Source of the DNA: Tigriopus japonicus
Lineage: Eukaryota > Arthropoda > Copepoda > Harpacticoida > Harpacticidae
Assembly: GCA_010645155.1 (NCBI GenBank)
Contig: JAAGOF010000319.1
Span: forward strand, 572,553 to 636,552
Length of the DNA: 64,000 nt
Direction: 5' to 3'
In this document: piece after piece, positions 12,101 through 22,425 of the stretch
How positions within the stretch are numbered: the stretch's first letter is position 1
How the letters are laid out: every line of letters starts with the position of its first letter
Notes under the pieces: generated by a model
What the model was told of the DNA's origin: nothing
The model's input: only the letters and a program-made list of their open reading frames with translations
The model's database searches: none
Made by a program: the position numbers and the translations under genes

Positions 12101-14489
12101 AACAACTTCGGTGTGAAGTAGAATCACCCTTGTTTGGTGGGATTAGTGGAAGCCAATGAAGTGTTCTCGCAGATGTTTCAAGGTTGTCAAGGCCAATGAT
12201 TCTGTTCCTCGCATCTTTTAGAGCGTAGAAGAGTGCTGGTTGTGAAAGGCCAACATTGATCGATCATGCTGAATAATTGAAAGTAGCAGTAGTAGTGGTG
12301 GCTGAGTTGAGATGCAAATATTCCAAGATGAATGTGGGAGCCGTAAAGTGTCGAATAACCGGGAATTCCGGAGGTCTTACGAGTGCTCATCGTCCTGCCA
12401 CCACTGCAGGGTTCGCAAATGTCAAGAATCTCGCTCGAAGTGAATATATCCGGAGATTCTCCTACAATTGTGCCCGAGGTCGTTTGCCACCGGGTCAATG
12501 GCTCAATCGACAAGGAAGTTCACCTTCCTTTCTCGAGGACGATTTACTTCATATTGAGGATTTGTCCGTGTTTCACAAGACTGGTTCCCTCACGAGTATT
12601 GTACGACATAATCTAGTAGTAACTTAATTCCTTCTTGCATGTGTGGCATGACATCTTAACCCTTCATTGTACATAATCCACTTAAACCAAAGCTCTTTAA
12701 TTTCCCGCTTTGCTTGTGGGCATAACCTTGTCTTTTAAAACCTATCTTGAACAGCACAAGCTAGAAAACTTGAATCCTAAATCCACTAAAAGGACAAGGT
12801 GAACCGCAAACATTCATACATGTTCTTTTCACACAGAACTCCACACCCTCGCTGACTCCTCCGAGTGCTAGTCCCGGTCCCTCAGTTGGACCACCTTCTT
12901 CTTCCTATCGAAAACCAAGCCACGCCCCTGGTCCTCCAGAAGTACCTCGGGCCAAGCCCTCAACTAAGGTACAGCATCCGAATGCCAAACCACCACCTCC
13001 CCCTGTGCCAAATGGGACTGGTCCGGCATCCCTCAATGGTGGTGGTCAGGCACCTCCCAAGCCTCGGCACACGCTAATTCAAACAGTTGGCAATCAACCT
13101 GCAATGCGGGCCAAGAGTTTCAACCACAAAGCTCAGAATCCGGGTTATGAGAGCCAGAGGTCGAGGGACGACTCGTCCCTGACCGCCCCTCCTCCCCCAA
13201 CTCGTACTGTGTCGCAGGCGGGTGGGACACTAAAACGACCTGGTGGACCGGCTCCTCCCCCGCCCATGGGTAGTATGGGCCGGGTGGTGACGCGGTCCGC
13301 CCCCATGAAACCCCCTACACAACCTCCCCCACCCCCACCACACCGGGATCCTGGAGTGCATGGACAACCGCATCTTCCAGTGGTTCAGAAGCAGGCGTCG
13401 GTAAGATCGCTGTGACGGAGGTTTCGTGATACAAGAGTTAATGTTCCAATTGTCGCCCTTTAGTCTCACTATGCCCGGAGCAACGTTAACATGGGTGGTG
13501 GATCTAATGATGCCCCTACACCGCCCACCAGGCGACACTCCCTCAGAAACAACAACCACAGCAGCAACAACAACGTCAGTTCGGGCTACAATTCGTCGGC
13601 CTCCTCAAATTCGGGCGGAGAGAGCTTTGAGCAACGCTTCCAAAACCGATTCAAGACACCGCAATTTCTGCCGCCTCCCGAGCCATATGTCGGGGTGACC
13701 AAAAGTTATCCCAGCCAATCACAGCCGCAACGTACGTATGAAGAGGGACAAATTGTGAAGGACGATAGACGTAACTTCAACCATAAAAAATCCATTATGA
13801 TCCTTCGAAACTGCTGAATTGGAGCCGTATAGGTCATCCTTGTCCTATCTTTTTGCAAATTGGGGTATCGTTAGTATACAAATTTGTGCGTTTCTGGACG
13901 TGGTACAAGTCGTGTTTTGGGTGATGGCGGTTTTTGTCTTGTAAAAGGGGTGGTGTAATGACTTTTTTTTTTTTGCTAAATCTTCTCAGGTCGAGTTCAC
14001 ACATCATCCGCCCATTGATTATGTGCCCATGCTTTGATTCGTACAACACGCTTATCTTTCTTTGTCTCACGTACTTTTCCCCATCCTTGATTCTTTCAGT
14101 GGACTTTCCACCTGATATTTGGATGGCTCAAGTCACTCTCCACCAGTTCCACGTGGACGAGTTTGACGACGAGTTCGATTGTTGGGACTCGTCTTGAGTA
14201 TAGATCGAAAGTGGGCCTTTATTTTTTTGCTAACCAAATTCTTTAACTTCTAACTTTTTGATGGCAATTTGGGCTTTTGAGTGCGAATAATCAGTACCCT
14301 GTTCTCGTTTTGAGTTCTTCCCGCTTTGTATCGTCCATCTTTTGTCCTTGTCTAGTGTCCGGGCGTCATGGGAGTATGGCCAAGAGGAATCCGGCTCCTC
14401 AACCTCCATCCCAACCTCATGGGGCAATGCAAACCCATATACAATTGGGCAACCAGCAAATGTGGGCTGGAAACACCTCCAGATGCTAA
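6157..14489 (+). CDS. WASP-interacting protein / verprolin family actin regulator
   Basis: Exons read: 6157-6517, 8278-8441, optional 8610-8672, 9020-9337, 12837-13400, 13464-13731, then either 14356-14489 or 14100-14197. All phases fit. The family binds actin monomers and stabilises WASP/N-WASP, promoting Arp2/3-driven filament assembly. The N-terminus is a polyproline run as in human WIP. It is followed by a WH2 actin-binding motif near residues 37-62 (RGALLKSIQQGKALKKTVTN). The middle is proline-rich with many SH3-ligand-like stretches. Exon 13464-13731 encodes the WASP-binding segment, recognisable by FLPPPEPYVGVTKSYPS. The ATG at 6157 is chosen because family members begin directly with polyproline. 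The 3.5 kb intron 9338-12836 contains an inverted repeat and an unexplained GC-richer block. Total is about 515-545 residues. Confidence 0.88.
8610..8672 (+). other. Candidate optional 63 bp exon of the WIP gene
   Basis: The block encodes LYSSRSMSDEKYNFFFSSSSG and is exactly 21 codons. It is preceded by AG (with a pyrimidine-rich stretch just before an A-run) and followed by GTAATT. Both flanking exons end or begin in phase 0, so it can be included or skipped without changing frame. The serine-rich composition matches the preceding exon. The adenine run next to the acceptor makes the site weak, which fits optional use. Confidence 0.45.
9409..9845. repeat. Inverted-repeat element in WIP intron
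   Basis: The left arm near 9409-9450 (ACAGATATGGACAGATACAA) and the right arm near 9803-9845 (TTGTATCTGGACATATCTGT) are inverted copies of each other, about 35-40 bp with mismatches. The interior shows no long ORF with known similarity. Consistent with a small non-autonomous DNA transposon; I could not define target-site duplications. Confidence 0.5.
11100..12620. other. Unexplained higher-GC block inside the long WIP intron
   Basis: The block is more GC-rich than the surrounding intron and has several open frames on both strands. On the minus strand one runs from about 11556 to 11116 (146 codons, no ATG at its beginning), and others occupy 12127-11879 and 12513-12187. None shows a motif I recognise, and I cannot chain them with convincing splice sites. 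It may be a decayed transposon, a nested gene or a pseudogene. Confidence 0.3.
14100..14197 (+). other. Alternative acidic last exon of the WIP gene
   Basis: It follows TTCTTTCAG and reads in the phase left by the previous exon (phase 1). It encodes a 32-residue tail starting LDFPPDIW, containing the acidic stretch VDEFDDEFDCWD, then TGA. The other candidate last exon (14356-14489) accepts the same donor in the same phase but gives a basic, proline- and glutamine-rich tail of 45 residues. Which is used cannot be decided from DNA alone. Confidence 0.45.
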
Positions 14490-15211
14490 TAACATACCTT
14501 TAATGGCACTTGTTGCTTTGAGACGACATCCAGTGCGGTGTGAGTGAAAAAAAAGAAACGAGGATTGTAGCCTTCAAGTATCGCATGGAACCCCAAGTTG
14601 TGATATGAAGAGCGAAGATTTAGAACCCAACAAATCTGGGACATTGCAAAGGGATCCGATTTCCCGCTACGCGACTACATGAACTGTTGAATCCTTTTGA
14701 TCATCTTTGTTGCTCACGCGACTTCTACTACTACATTTATTATTATCATCATCATTAATATTACTATGACTCCTACTACTACTAAGATAAAACATAATCC
14801 CATCAGATTTATAATGTCAGAGGAATCTACTATTGTGAAGATCACTCAATCTTTGAGTATCGTATGGATAAGAAAGCATGCTGCCTAACTGCGAATATTT
14901 CCTCCCCCGTCGTCTTTGTAGAACAATTCAGTGGTCTGTTTGTTCCACATCGTAGTCCCAAATTCATTCAGACTTTCGATCCATTCTAGATTTGATTGTA
15001 CTCTTTGTCCCATTCTCTCCTCTTGTCCCCAACATCAACTTTGTCTCAAACGCTTTGATTGAACCCCCAAACTGGACCCCTTTATCAAGATCAATGAAGA
15101 TAGAAACTATCATGAAGTCGTGTTATCTACAAAAGAACTTCCATCTATTTTTTGTACCCAACAGACTTTCAACATTTAACTTACTGTACTGAACTATCAT
15201 GAATTATGATT

Positions 15212-15217
15212 AATAAA
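15212..15217 (+). promoter_or_regulatory. Candidate poly(A) signal for WIP
   Basis: AATAAA about 720 bp after the WIP stop codon at 14489, the first good signal I noticed downstream. The intervening sequence would be 3' untranslated region. Confidence 0.35.
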
Positions 15218-18181
15218 ATAACCTAAACTTGTTCCATTCCAAATCGAAATCGTTCTTGTCTAGGGAGATCAAGGGCCAAGCAAAGCATTATTTTTGGAAA
15301 AAATTGCTTTAAGAAATTCGAGCTTTATTGTTATCTTGACAACCTGGAAATCGCTAAGGTTTAGGACCTAGGGCCCTGTATGACTTCCCACAAGGCTCGA
15401 GGATCAAACTAAGTTGGTAAGCATTTCCGGGAATTCAATCCAAATTCAAGTTACTCGTAAAAAGCTACCATTAATCTTCAAAATGCATCTAAAAATGTAA
15501 TACAGATGTAATTCAATTTTGATTGGCATTTCGTTGGAACTGGTTTTTTAGATTTAGGCTTGGAGTTTCTAATGGAGATTGTAAACCAAACTCTCGTCAT
15601 ACCGGGTGCGGCAAAAAAAAGAGTGCATCAAGATGTATTTGGGCAAGGAAATCGTAAGCCATGGAAGCCTCCGCTCAGGCGTTCAGCTTTGGATTTTTTC
15701 TAAATCGCATTCCATTCAAGTAAATTATTTTGTTTTGATAAGATTGATACGACAAGCATTTCAGGATGTTGTTTGCTGAATTTCAGCATCATACGTTCCT
15801 CCGTTTACGAGAAACAACGGAAATTTGTAGCAATCGCGGTCCATACGCGCGGAAATAGGGACAAATTGACCCTACAATCTTCCTTCTAGACGATCGGAAG
15901 AGCGAGCATTGGTCTATGCTTCAAATTCCTCTAACTTCCATAAAATTTAGCCGATCAAGTTGAAATTAAGCAGGTGAGCCTTAAACTACCTGTCACACAA
16001 CTGGTTTACTTAGATTTTTCTCCACCTGATACAAAATTCGAAAAATGACTTTTGCCATAAGCTGAGGCATCCAGGCCTTCCGTATTCCTTAATTTGGGCA
16101 ACTTGCAGCACTACATGAACAAAATGTCAAATCCTAATAATAATGATGTCCTGGCTATTCTAATGATTGATTTTTTTTTATGTTTTATTTTTTACACTTG
16201 GACTTGCACAGCTATGGTTAGTAACAAAGGTTAAATATTTTCCCCCTACCCGGTGTAAGAGGACCTATTTCCACACATTTTGATCGCTTGTGTTTTTCAA
16301 ACGTATTTTCCTGTTAATTTCATTCCTGAAAACTGCACTTTATTTGACTCTACCTCAACAACTCACCTGTTTGCTGCAAACGTATTTCAAGATTATTTAC
16401 AGATTATTTTGGTTGGCTATTTACTGATTATTAGGGCTGAATATTTTAGGTTTTACATAAAAACTTAGGTTTTAACCTAAAACGCCTAATTCGGGCAATT
16501 TTTACCTAAAATTAAGTTTTCAGTCAAAAATTCACTTTTTTCTCGCCTTTTTAGGGCAATTTTTACCTAAAACTAAGTTTTCAACCTGATATTAATTTTT
16601 TTACTTATCCTAAAGTCATTTGCACAATAAGGTCCCTCAACCCAGTGTCTTCAAAAAAACAAAACACGAGAACAAAGGAAGAGAGAAGAGGAGTGGGAGC
16701 CACAATGATTTTCATCCCATCAACATGCCAAATCAGCGTTACCAGGTGGTTTCAGGCAGACATTGCCAAAATTTGTTTGAAATACTGCCAATTACAGGTG
16801 CTCGCTGCCATTTTTGAAGTCACATAACGCCACATTCTGTCACCTTTGAGCCGAATTTTTCTCGTTTTTAATCATTTCATCTCGTTTTTTAGGGCTCAAA
16901 TTTTAGATCTCGTTTTTTAGGTCAAAATTTTTTGATCTCCTTTTCTTGGTCGACAATTTTCGATATCGTTTTTTGGTCGATTTTTTTGCCTGCCCTTCCA
17001 CTTTTTGCCATATTCTGCCACTTCAGAAATTTCTCTACCACAAAATTTTCTATACTGCCATTTCTACCACTTTCCCACCACTGCCAAATAAAGTTTTCAC
17101 TGCCTCTGTCTCTGCTCCACTGCTTTTACTCTTGTAAAAAGTAAACTGCAGTAGAGCAATTAATAAAAGGCTATATTTGGTCTGAATAGCCTCTCAAAAG
17201 GTGTTATCTATACAACCTAAAAAAAACCTAAAACGTAATTTTTGGCAACCTAATTATGTCATAATTTGCCCAAAAAGTTAACCTAAAATATTCAGCCCTA
17301 CTGATTATTAACTCACATTCATACTAAAGCTTTATGTTTGAACTTCAAGGCCAAAAAAGGTTGGGTGTCAGTGAATGAAGTGTGAATGAATCTCCAGACC
17401 TAAAAGATTCCTTTATGTGGTATGATTTTTGTGTGTTCAAAATAATCTCATTCACAAGTTATCATGCTATCTGAGTTTTCCTTTCAGACGGCTTTGTTTG
17501 CCAATCGGAAATCTAAGTAAGTATTTCAAAGTTTCATAAAATCTGTCAATTTGTCATTGTATTTATTAAATCTTGTAAATTTGCACTACGCTCATGTCTG
17601 CACAACAGGTAAGCAATTAAAGATGGCAGTTACTTTTGGAAACTTGTATTAGAACTCTGCATTGGATCCGACTTTTTCATTAATCTAATTAATTTTTGTA
17701 CCCGTGTTTAAGGCCTTCTGAATAGACTTTTAAGCGCAAAAATAAATTGTTTAAAGGTGTTACATTTCGGACTGATTTAGTATTTAATCAAACGGCCTCC
17801 GTTTCTCTCATTTTTGGAGATGTTCTCAATTCTGCCATTTGAGTTTTTTAGCTTTTCTTACCACTACTGGATGTCTTTGAAATCGAATAAAATCGCCTTC
17901 TTCGCCAAGTTTATCTTATAGTCGAGGTGTTTTTTTCTGTTACTTTTTATCGTTTTGAATTTTCTTGTTTTTTGGCTTCACTTGATTAGCCAACTAGTAA
18001 AATACTTCCGAGTTGTTTTCACATTTTGCCAAACGCTTTATTTGATATTTGTTTTTGTCTAAGGGTATGTCGTCTCGCTCCTTAAATTCTCTCAGGATCA
18101 TTAGTCGAACATTGAAATGCACGAAAATCAAAAGCGGAGTTCAAAAACACGGCTTTTAGTTTTCGCCTTTTTTTTTGACAG
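15218..18181. other. Intergenic region between WIP and reticulon
   Basis: Apart from the hAT element at 16432-17300, I see only AT-rich sequence. Two short exon-like pieces sit at 17489-17517 (between CAG and GTAAGT) and 17594-17608 (ATGTCTGCACAACAG followed by GTAAGC). They may be 5' exons of the reticulon gene, but neither can be joined to its first clear exon with certainty on phase. Confidence 0.5.
16432..17300. mobile_element. Non-autonomous hAT element, 869 bp
   Basis: The ends are perfect 21-bp inverted repeats beginning TAGGGCTGAATATT and ending AATATTCAGCCCTA. They are flanked by an identical 8-bp direct repeat CTGATTAT (16424-16431 and 17301-17308). An 8-bp target duplication and a TAGGG terminus are hallmarks of the hAT superfamily. 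The interior has no transposase ORF and carries repeated ACCTAAAA / TTTTTAGG motifs near both ends, which could be subterminal transposase-binding sites. Intact ends and duplication suggest a fairly recent insertion. Confidence 0.85.
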
Positions 18182-18240
18182 CCCTGCATAAACCTTACCC
18201 AAGAAGGGTTCATGGAACAACGTTGCCGAAACTGGGCGAG

Positions 18241-20332
18241 ATGCCAAGAAAAATCCGCACAAAGGAGTACTTGTTCGGCGACTCTCAATCAGCAAACCGT
18301 TTCAACTTCAAAATGTGGTTAACTCGTTCGAAAATTAAGCAAGTTCTACAATGGTCCAATCCCTTAGAATCCGGGATCACCTTTGGAACTGTCTTGGTTC
18401 TCCTCACTGCAGTTCGGCATGTCTCCCTCATTTCGGCGTTTAGTACATTGGCACTGGCCTTATTGACTGCCACCATGGCCTTTAGAATTTATCGAAGCGT
18501 TTTGGCCGCTATCAATAAGACCAACGACGGCCATCCATTTCAGGTAATGGGTTGAAAACATTGATTTGATCAAAACCTCATTGTTATTTCTTGTCTCAGA
18601 TTCATTTGGAAATGGATTTGACCTTACCCGAAGATCAAGTCCAGGAACTGGCCCATTGGCTTTTGGGCTATCTGAATGAAGTTGTAGCTGGAATCAAGTC
18701 AGTGTTCTTACTCCAAGATATCTTGGCCACGATCAAGTTTGCTGCAAGTAAGAGGCTTGATTATGATTTTGCAGGGTGCGCTTTTCAAAATGAGACAGGG
18801 AAACCGGTAGATTTCAAAATTTGAGCATGTAAATAGAAAGTCATGTTTTGGATAATTTTGATTTAATTATCTTATTTTTGCACTGATCTTCAATTATCAG
18901 TGACCAAAAAATCCAACCAATTTGTCCTAAGTGAAGTAAGTTTTATCCAGTCTTCCAAATTGCAACAAAAAAAGCAGGCCACTAATAGTGGCTGTTATTT
19001 GCATATGCATTACTTAGCCATACCACTTGACCTAATGGTTCAAACAAAAAGAGTTAGTTTCTAAAAGAAAGTAAATCACCAAAATGACACATGTTTTACC
19101 TCACATTCTCTTATAAATGAGCTCTAATGAACATTTCAAGGGTGGTTGGACTTCGGTAGAAATGAAGAGAACCAGATTCTCTTTGTCTTTCAAGCTTGTA
19201 GAGTTGGCCTTCTTCTACACTGTGACACTTAAGTTTTATCTCTCCAGAGAAAAGGTCATTGGTCAAAGAACAAAGTTGCAACAAGTTCAAAATATCAATA
19301 TCCAATATTTACATCTTTCGGCCAGCATCTTTTTTATTGAGGTCATGTATACTTCTTAGCACCTTTTCAAGACCATCAGAATCTAAATTGTTCCACACAG
19401 CTTTCATGCTCCTCTCAAGGTCAGCAACTGAAGTGCCACTGAAAGTTCATCAAGCCATATTTTGATAACTGACCATGAATTTTATTTGGATTGAGGTTTG
19501 TCATTTTTGGTTCACTACAACCACATGAAGATGAGCAGACTCTTCTAAAAGTGTCCTCTAACTTTTTCTCTTCTTCATTTTGTCCCTGTTAATCAGTTTT
19601 ATCATTGCTTAGACTCCTGCCTTGGCCAAAATCTCGCCATAGTAGTTGTAGTTATTGGCATATGCGTAAGGGGGACAATGAGCCAATCTGACATTGTCCT
19701 GTACCTGCATGGACCAAACAAAGGTGGTCATTATTTGTCTTCTCCATCTCCTTAGACACAATGTGACCCTTCTTGGTCAGTCATTTTGATCAAATTTCTT
19801 GAGCTGTGCTATCTTGTGCTGACCACTTTGGAGATTGAATATGCCTTCGCACTCAATGAATTTTGGTCACAGAACTGAATCTTGGGTTGTCTGTAATGTT
19901 CTGGTTCCTTTTAAACCAGACCCCCTTAAATGATTTGGGAGAAACAAAGTCTGATCCTAAGAAATAAAAAAAACTCTTTGTTGAAGTTGTGAATTAGAAA
20001 GTTTCCGTTTTTGTAAGGCCTCATATTTTTAAAAATATATTTTTTTGTCCAGAAGTAAGTAGATCACCCTGCATCATCAAAAAAATCAGGAGCATAATAG
20101 CTTTCTTTTTTCAGCCATGTATTTATTGACTTATGTGGGAAGATGGATGAACGGATTAACCTTAATAATTTTGGTGTGGGTGCTTTTGTTCACATTACCC
20201 AAGATTTACAAAGACAATCAAGCTGTTATCGATGAAGGTCTAGCTCCTATGAAAATGAAAATGGATGAGCTCTCCCTCAAGATTCGAGAAATATTCCCCA
20301 ATCAAGAATCGACCACCAAAAAAGTGGATTGA
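18241..20332 (+). CDS. Reticulon, short isoform
   Basis: Exons 18241-18543, 18600-18747 and 20115-20332 join in phases 0 and 1 and encode about 222 residues. Reticulons are hairpin membrane proteins that curve ER tubules. The reticulon domain shows NPLESGITFGTVLVLL, then a hydrophobic run, FRIYRSVLAAINKTNDGHPF between the two hairpins, and KFAATMYLLTYVGRWMNGLT leading into the second. These match the vertebrate order FRIYKGV...GHPF...FTYVGALFNGLTL. The tail ends TTKKVD; the KK is near but not at the canonical ER-retrieval position. The exon is open back to an acceptor at 18180-18181 (TTTGACAG), so an upstream exon may extend the N-terminus; ATGs at 18241 or 18313 are the alternatives. Only one short form is visible. 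Confidence 0.88.
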
Positions 20333-20397
20333 AAATCAGAAATTGAAGAACTCCCATTTTTATAATTGCACCACATGAAATGTTTTTGTAAATTTGA

Positions 20398-20403
20398 AAT
20401 AAA
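20398..20403 (+). promoter_or_regulatory. Candidate poly(A) signal for reticulon
   Basis: AATAAA 66 bp after the reticulon stop codon, and about 180 bp before the start codon of the next plus-strand gene. Confidence 0.6.
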
Positions 20404-20585
20404 CGATCATCGATGTCCCTTGATGATGAAAAGTGGGGTTTTTTAATCATAGGCCTTTTTAGATTAATCTGCGGTAGGGAGGACAATGTGTGGTCAATCA
20501 AGTCATAGGAATTGGAACTCATGTACTCAGTTTAGAAACATCTCTAGATCAGCCAACAGTGATTCAGCGTCATTCCATACCTACA

Positions 20586-21626
20586 ATGAAGGTCCTTATC
20601 ACTACCTTGATCATTTGCCAAATTGGCTGGAGTTTCCAAAGTGATGCCATTAACGTCAAGGAACCATTAAAAGTGGAGGGAACCGAACTTGGAACCAAAT
20701 CTGACTTCGCCGGACTTCCCAACATTCTATCCAAAGGAATTAAGCTGGTTGAATTAGCTGGTCAACAAAGTAGGAATGTTGAAAATAATTCACAACTGGA
20801 TGTGTCCAAGGTGCTCGATCGTCTGCAAACAGGCGTTTTGACCCCAATTTTCAAAGTTTTGGGCATGGCAGAAGAGAATAAAGAAATTGGAGGAGAAAGG
20901 AAACTCCTATCTCTGCATGAAATTAATGCCGGCCCAACTGGATCTGCAAATCACACTTCTACAACATCACCCGCCCCAACCACCACCACTACTACTCCTA
21001 AATCCACCACAACCACCACTCCAACCACCACCATTACTACTACTACCACAACCACCAACCCAACCACCACCACTACTCCTAAATCCACCACAACCACCAC
21101 TCCAACCACCACCACCACCACCACCACCACTACTACTACTGTTACTACCACAACCACCACCCCAACCACCACTACTACTACCACCACCACTCCAACCACC
21201 ACCACAACCACCACCACAACAACAACGACAACTACTACCAGTACCACAACAACGGCCAAAAAAACCTCCCCTTTTACGTTTCCGGATCCAACCACTTCAA
21301 CCACCAAAACTTCGTCTCCTTTCACTTTCCCAGATCCAACCACCTCATCCATGAAATCGTCTCCGTTTACTTTCCCTGAGCCAACTTCGACCAAGAATCC
21401 ATCCACTCACATCTACACGTTTTCTCCCACGACTACTGAAAGCACATCGGTGTCACCGTTTACTTTCCCAACACCAACTAAGAAACCTCCCTTGGGCGGC
21501 GATTTGATTCCGATTATTGTTGGGTGTGTTTTGGGTGGAACCGTCATTGTGGTTCTAATTGGTTACTGTGTGGCCAGAATGAGAAGCCGAAATAATGACT
21601 CCGAAGCTGATCAGCTCATTGTGTAA
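20586..21626 (+). CDS. Mucin-like type I membrane protein with LAMP-like tail
   Basis: Single-exon frame of 346 residues. The ATG at 20586 is chosen because it starts a good signal peptide (MKVLITTLIICQIGWSFQ); an upstream ATG-less extension lacks one. Residues about 20-125 form a moderately charged ectodomain. About 128-225 is almost pure threonine with proline and lysine, a likely O-glycosylated stalk. About 228-295 contains four SPFTFP repeats. A membrane segment (LIPIIVGCVLGGTVIVVLIG) near 305-326 is followed by a basic stop-transfer and a 20-residue tail. The membrane segment resembles LAMP1/2 (LIPIAVGGALAGLVLIVLI, from memory). The tail contains EADQLI, a [DE]xxxL[LI] acidic dileucine sorting signal, so endolysosomal or gut-surface delivery is plausible. 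No LAMP luminal cysteines are seen, so the family call is tentative. Confidence 0.75.
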   Translation: MKVLITTLIICQIGWSFQSDAINVKEPLKVEGTELGTKSDFAGLPNILSKGIKLVELAGQQSRNVENNSQLDVSKVLDRLQTGVLTPIFKVLGMAEENKEIGGERKLLSLHEINAGPTGSANHTSTTSPAPTTTTTTPKSTTTTTPTTTITTTTTTTNPTTTTTPKSTTTTTPTTTTTTTTTTTTVTTTTTTPTTTTTTTTTPTTTTTTTTTTTTTTTSTTTTAKKTSPFTFPDPTTSTTKTSSPFTFPDPTTSSMKSSPFTFPEPTSTKNPSTHIYTFSPTTTESTSVSPFTFPTPTKKPPLGGDLIPIIVGCVLGGTVIVVLIGYCVARMRSRNNDSEADQLIV

Positions 21627-22425
21627 AAATGAAATACAGAATTGTGGTTTGGCTTAAAATATTTGATTGGGAGAAATTAAAAGATTGGGAAAAAGGAGAA
21701 AAAAAAGGATTGAAAGTTAAAAGTAATTGTCTTGCGTTTTCATTTCATCGCATTAGTGGACAAGTCAACTTGTCTCTTAGTTTAGTTTAGCCAAAGACCA
21801 CGGTATTACTGTAATAGGAAGAGGAACAAAGGTACTTTCCAGAGTCCAAAATGTAAAACCAATAAAAAACTAAATTGGCATTGTATTTTCAATAACACTA
21901 ATGCGTTTAAAGTCATGCGTTTTTCTGAAAATTGTGATTTTCATCGAAGCTTTGTGTTTAACTTTTGGTACTTTCCTTATTGCATTGAGGGGAAAGATTG
22001 GAACCAATAATGTCATGACCGTACTCGCTTGTGGCTTTACTACAAACAAAAAAGGGTTTGAGCGCAAAAATGAAAGAAAATTAATCAAGAAATCCTTGAG
22101 TGATGGATATTTAAATGTGATATTAGTATCGTCTACAGCTTTAAGTAAGATTCGTTAAAGTGACACCTTCTGCCAAAATTCAAAATGAACCTGGCCTTCG
22201 TGTTCCGGAAAGAGCAAATTGTTCTCAATGCCAACGCAAACGCTTTTTAATAAATTATGGGTAATCTAGCCTTTTCTGCTTTTCTTAGTTTAAGTCAGAT
22301 TAGATCTCTTAATTTGCAGCCTGATAAATTGATTGCTTATCTTTACGATTGATAGGTAGCTTGACCTTAACTATTTATGTTTTAATTGAGCTGTCAGGAT
22401 AAGACGAGACTATACTTTAGTCAAA
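21627..22425. other. Spacer between the two membrane-protein genes
   Basis: AT-rich spacer that should hold the 3' end of the mucin-like gene and the promoter of the next gene. An 85-codon plus-strand frame at 21901-22158 begins with a hydrophobic stretch but lacks a match or splice partners; I regard it as chance. An acceptor-like ACTTTAG sits at 22415-22421, five bases before the next start codon. Confidence 0.5.

Noticed and set aside
16422..17310. 12-bp target duplication TACTGATTATTA for the hAT element
   Set aside because: Four of the bases belong to the inverted ends (TAGGGCTG / CAGCCCTA). Assigning them there leaves the standard 8-bp hAT duplication CTGATTAT.
18175..18240. N-terminal extension of reticulon from the open frame before 18241
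   Set aside because: No ATG in the extension; the frame begins at an intron acceptor, so it can only be coding if an unseen upstream exon exists.
20887..21354. 155-codon proline/leucine-rich plus-strand frame
   Set aside because: Frame-shifted reading of the same threonine-codon repeat; it lacks a signal peptide or other context.
20951..21406. 151-codon valine-rich minus-strand frame
   Set aside because: Antisense shadow of the ACC-repeat threonine stalk of the mucin-like gene.
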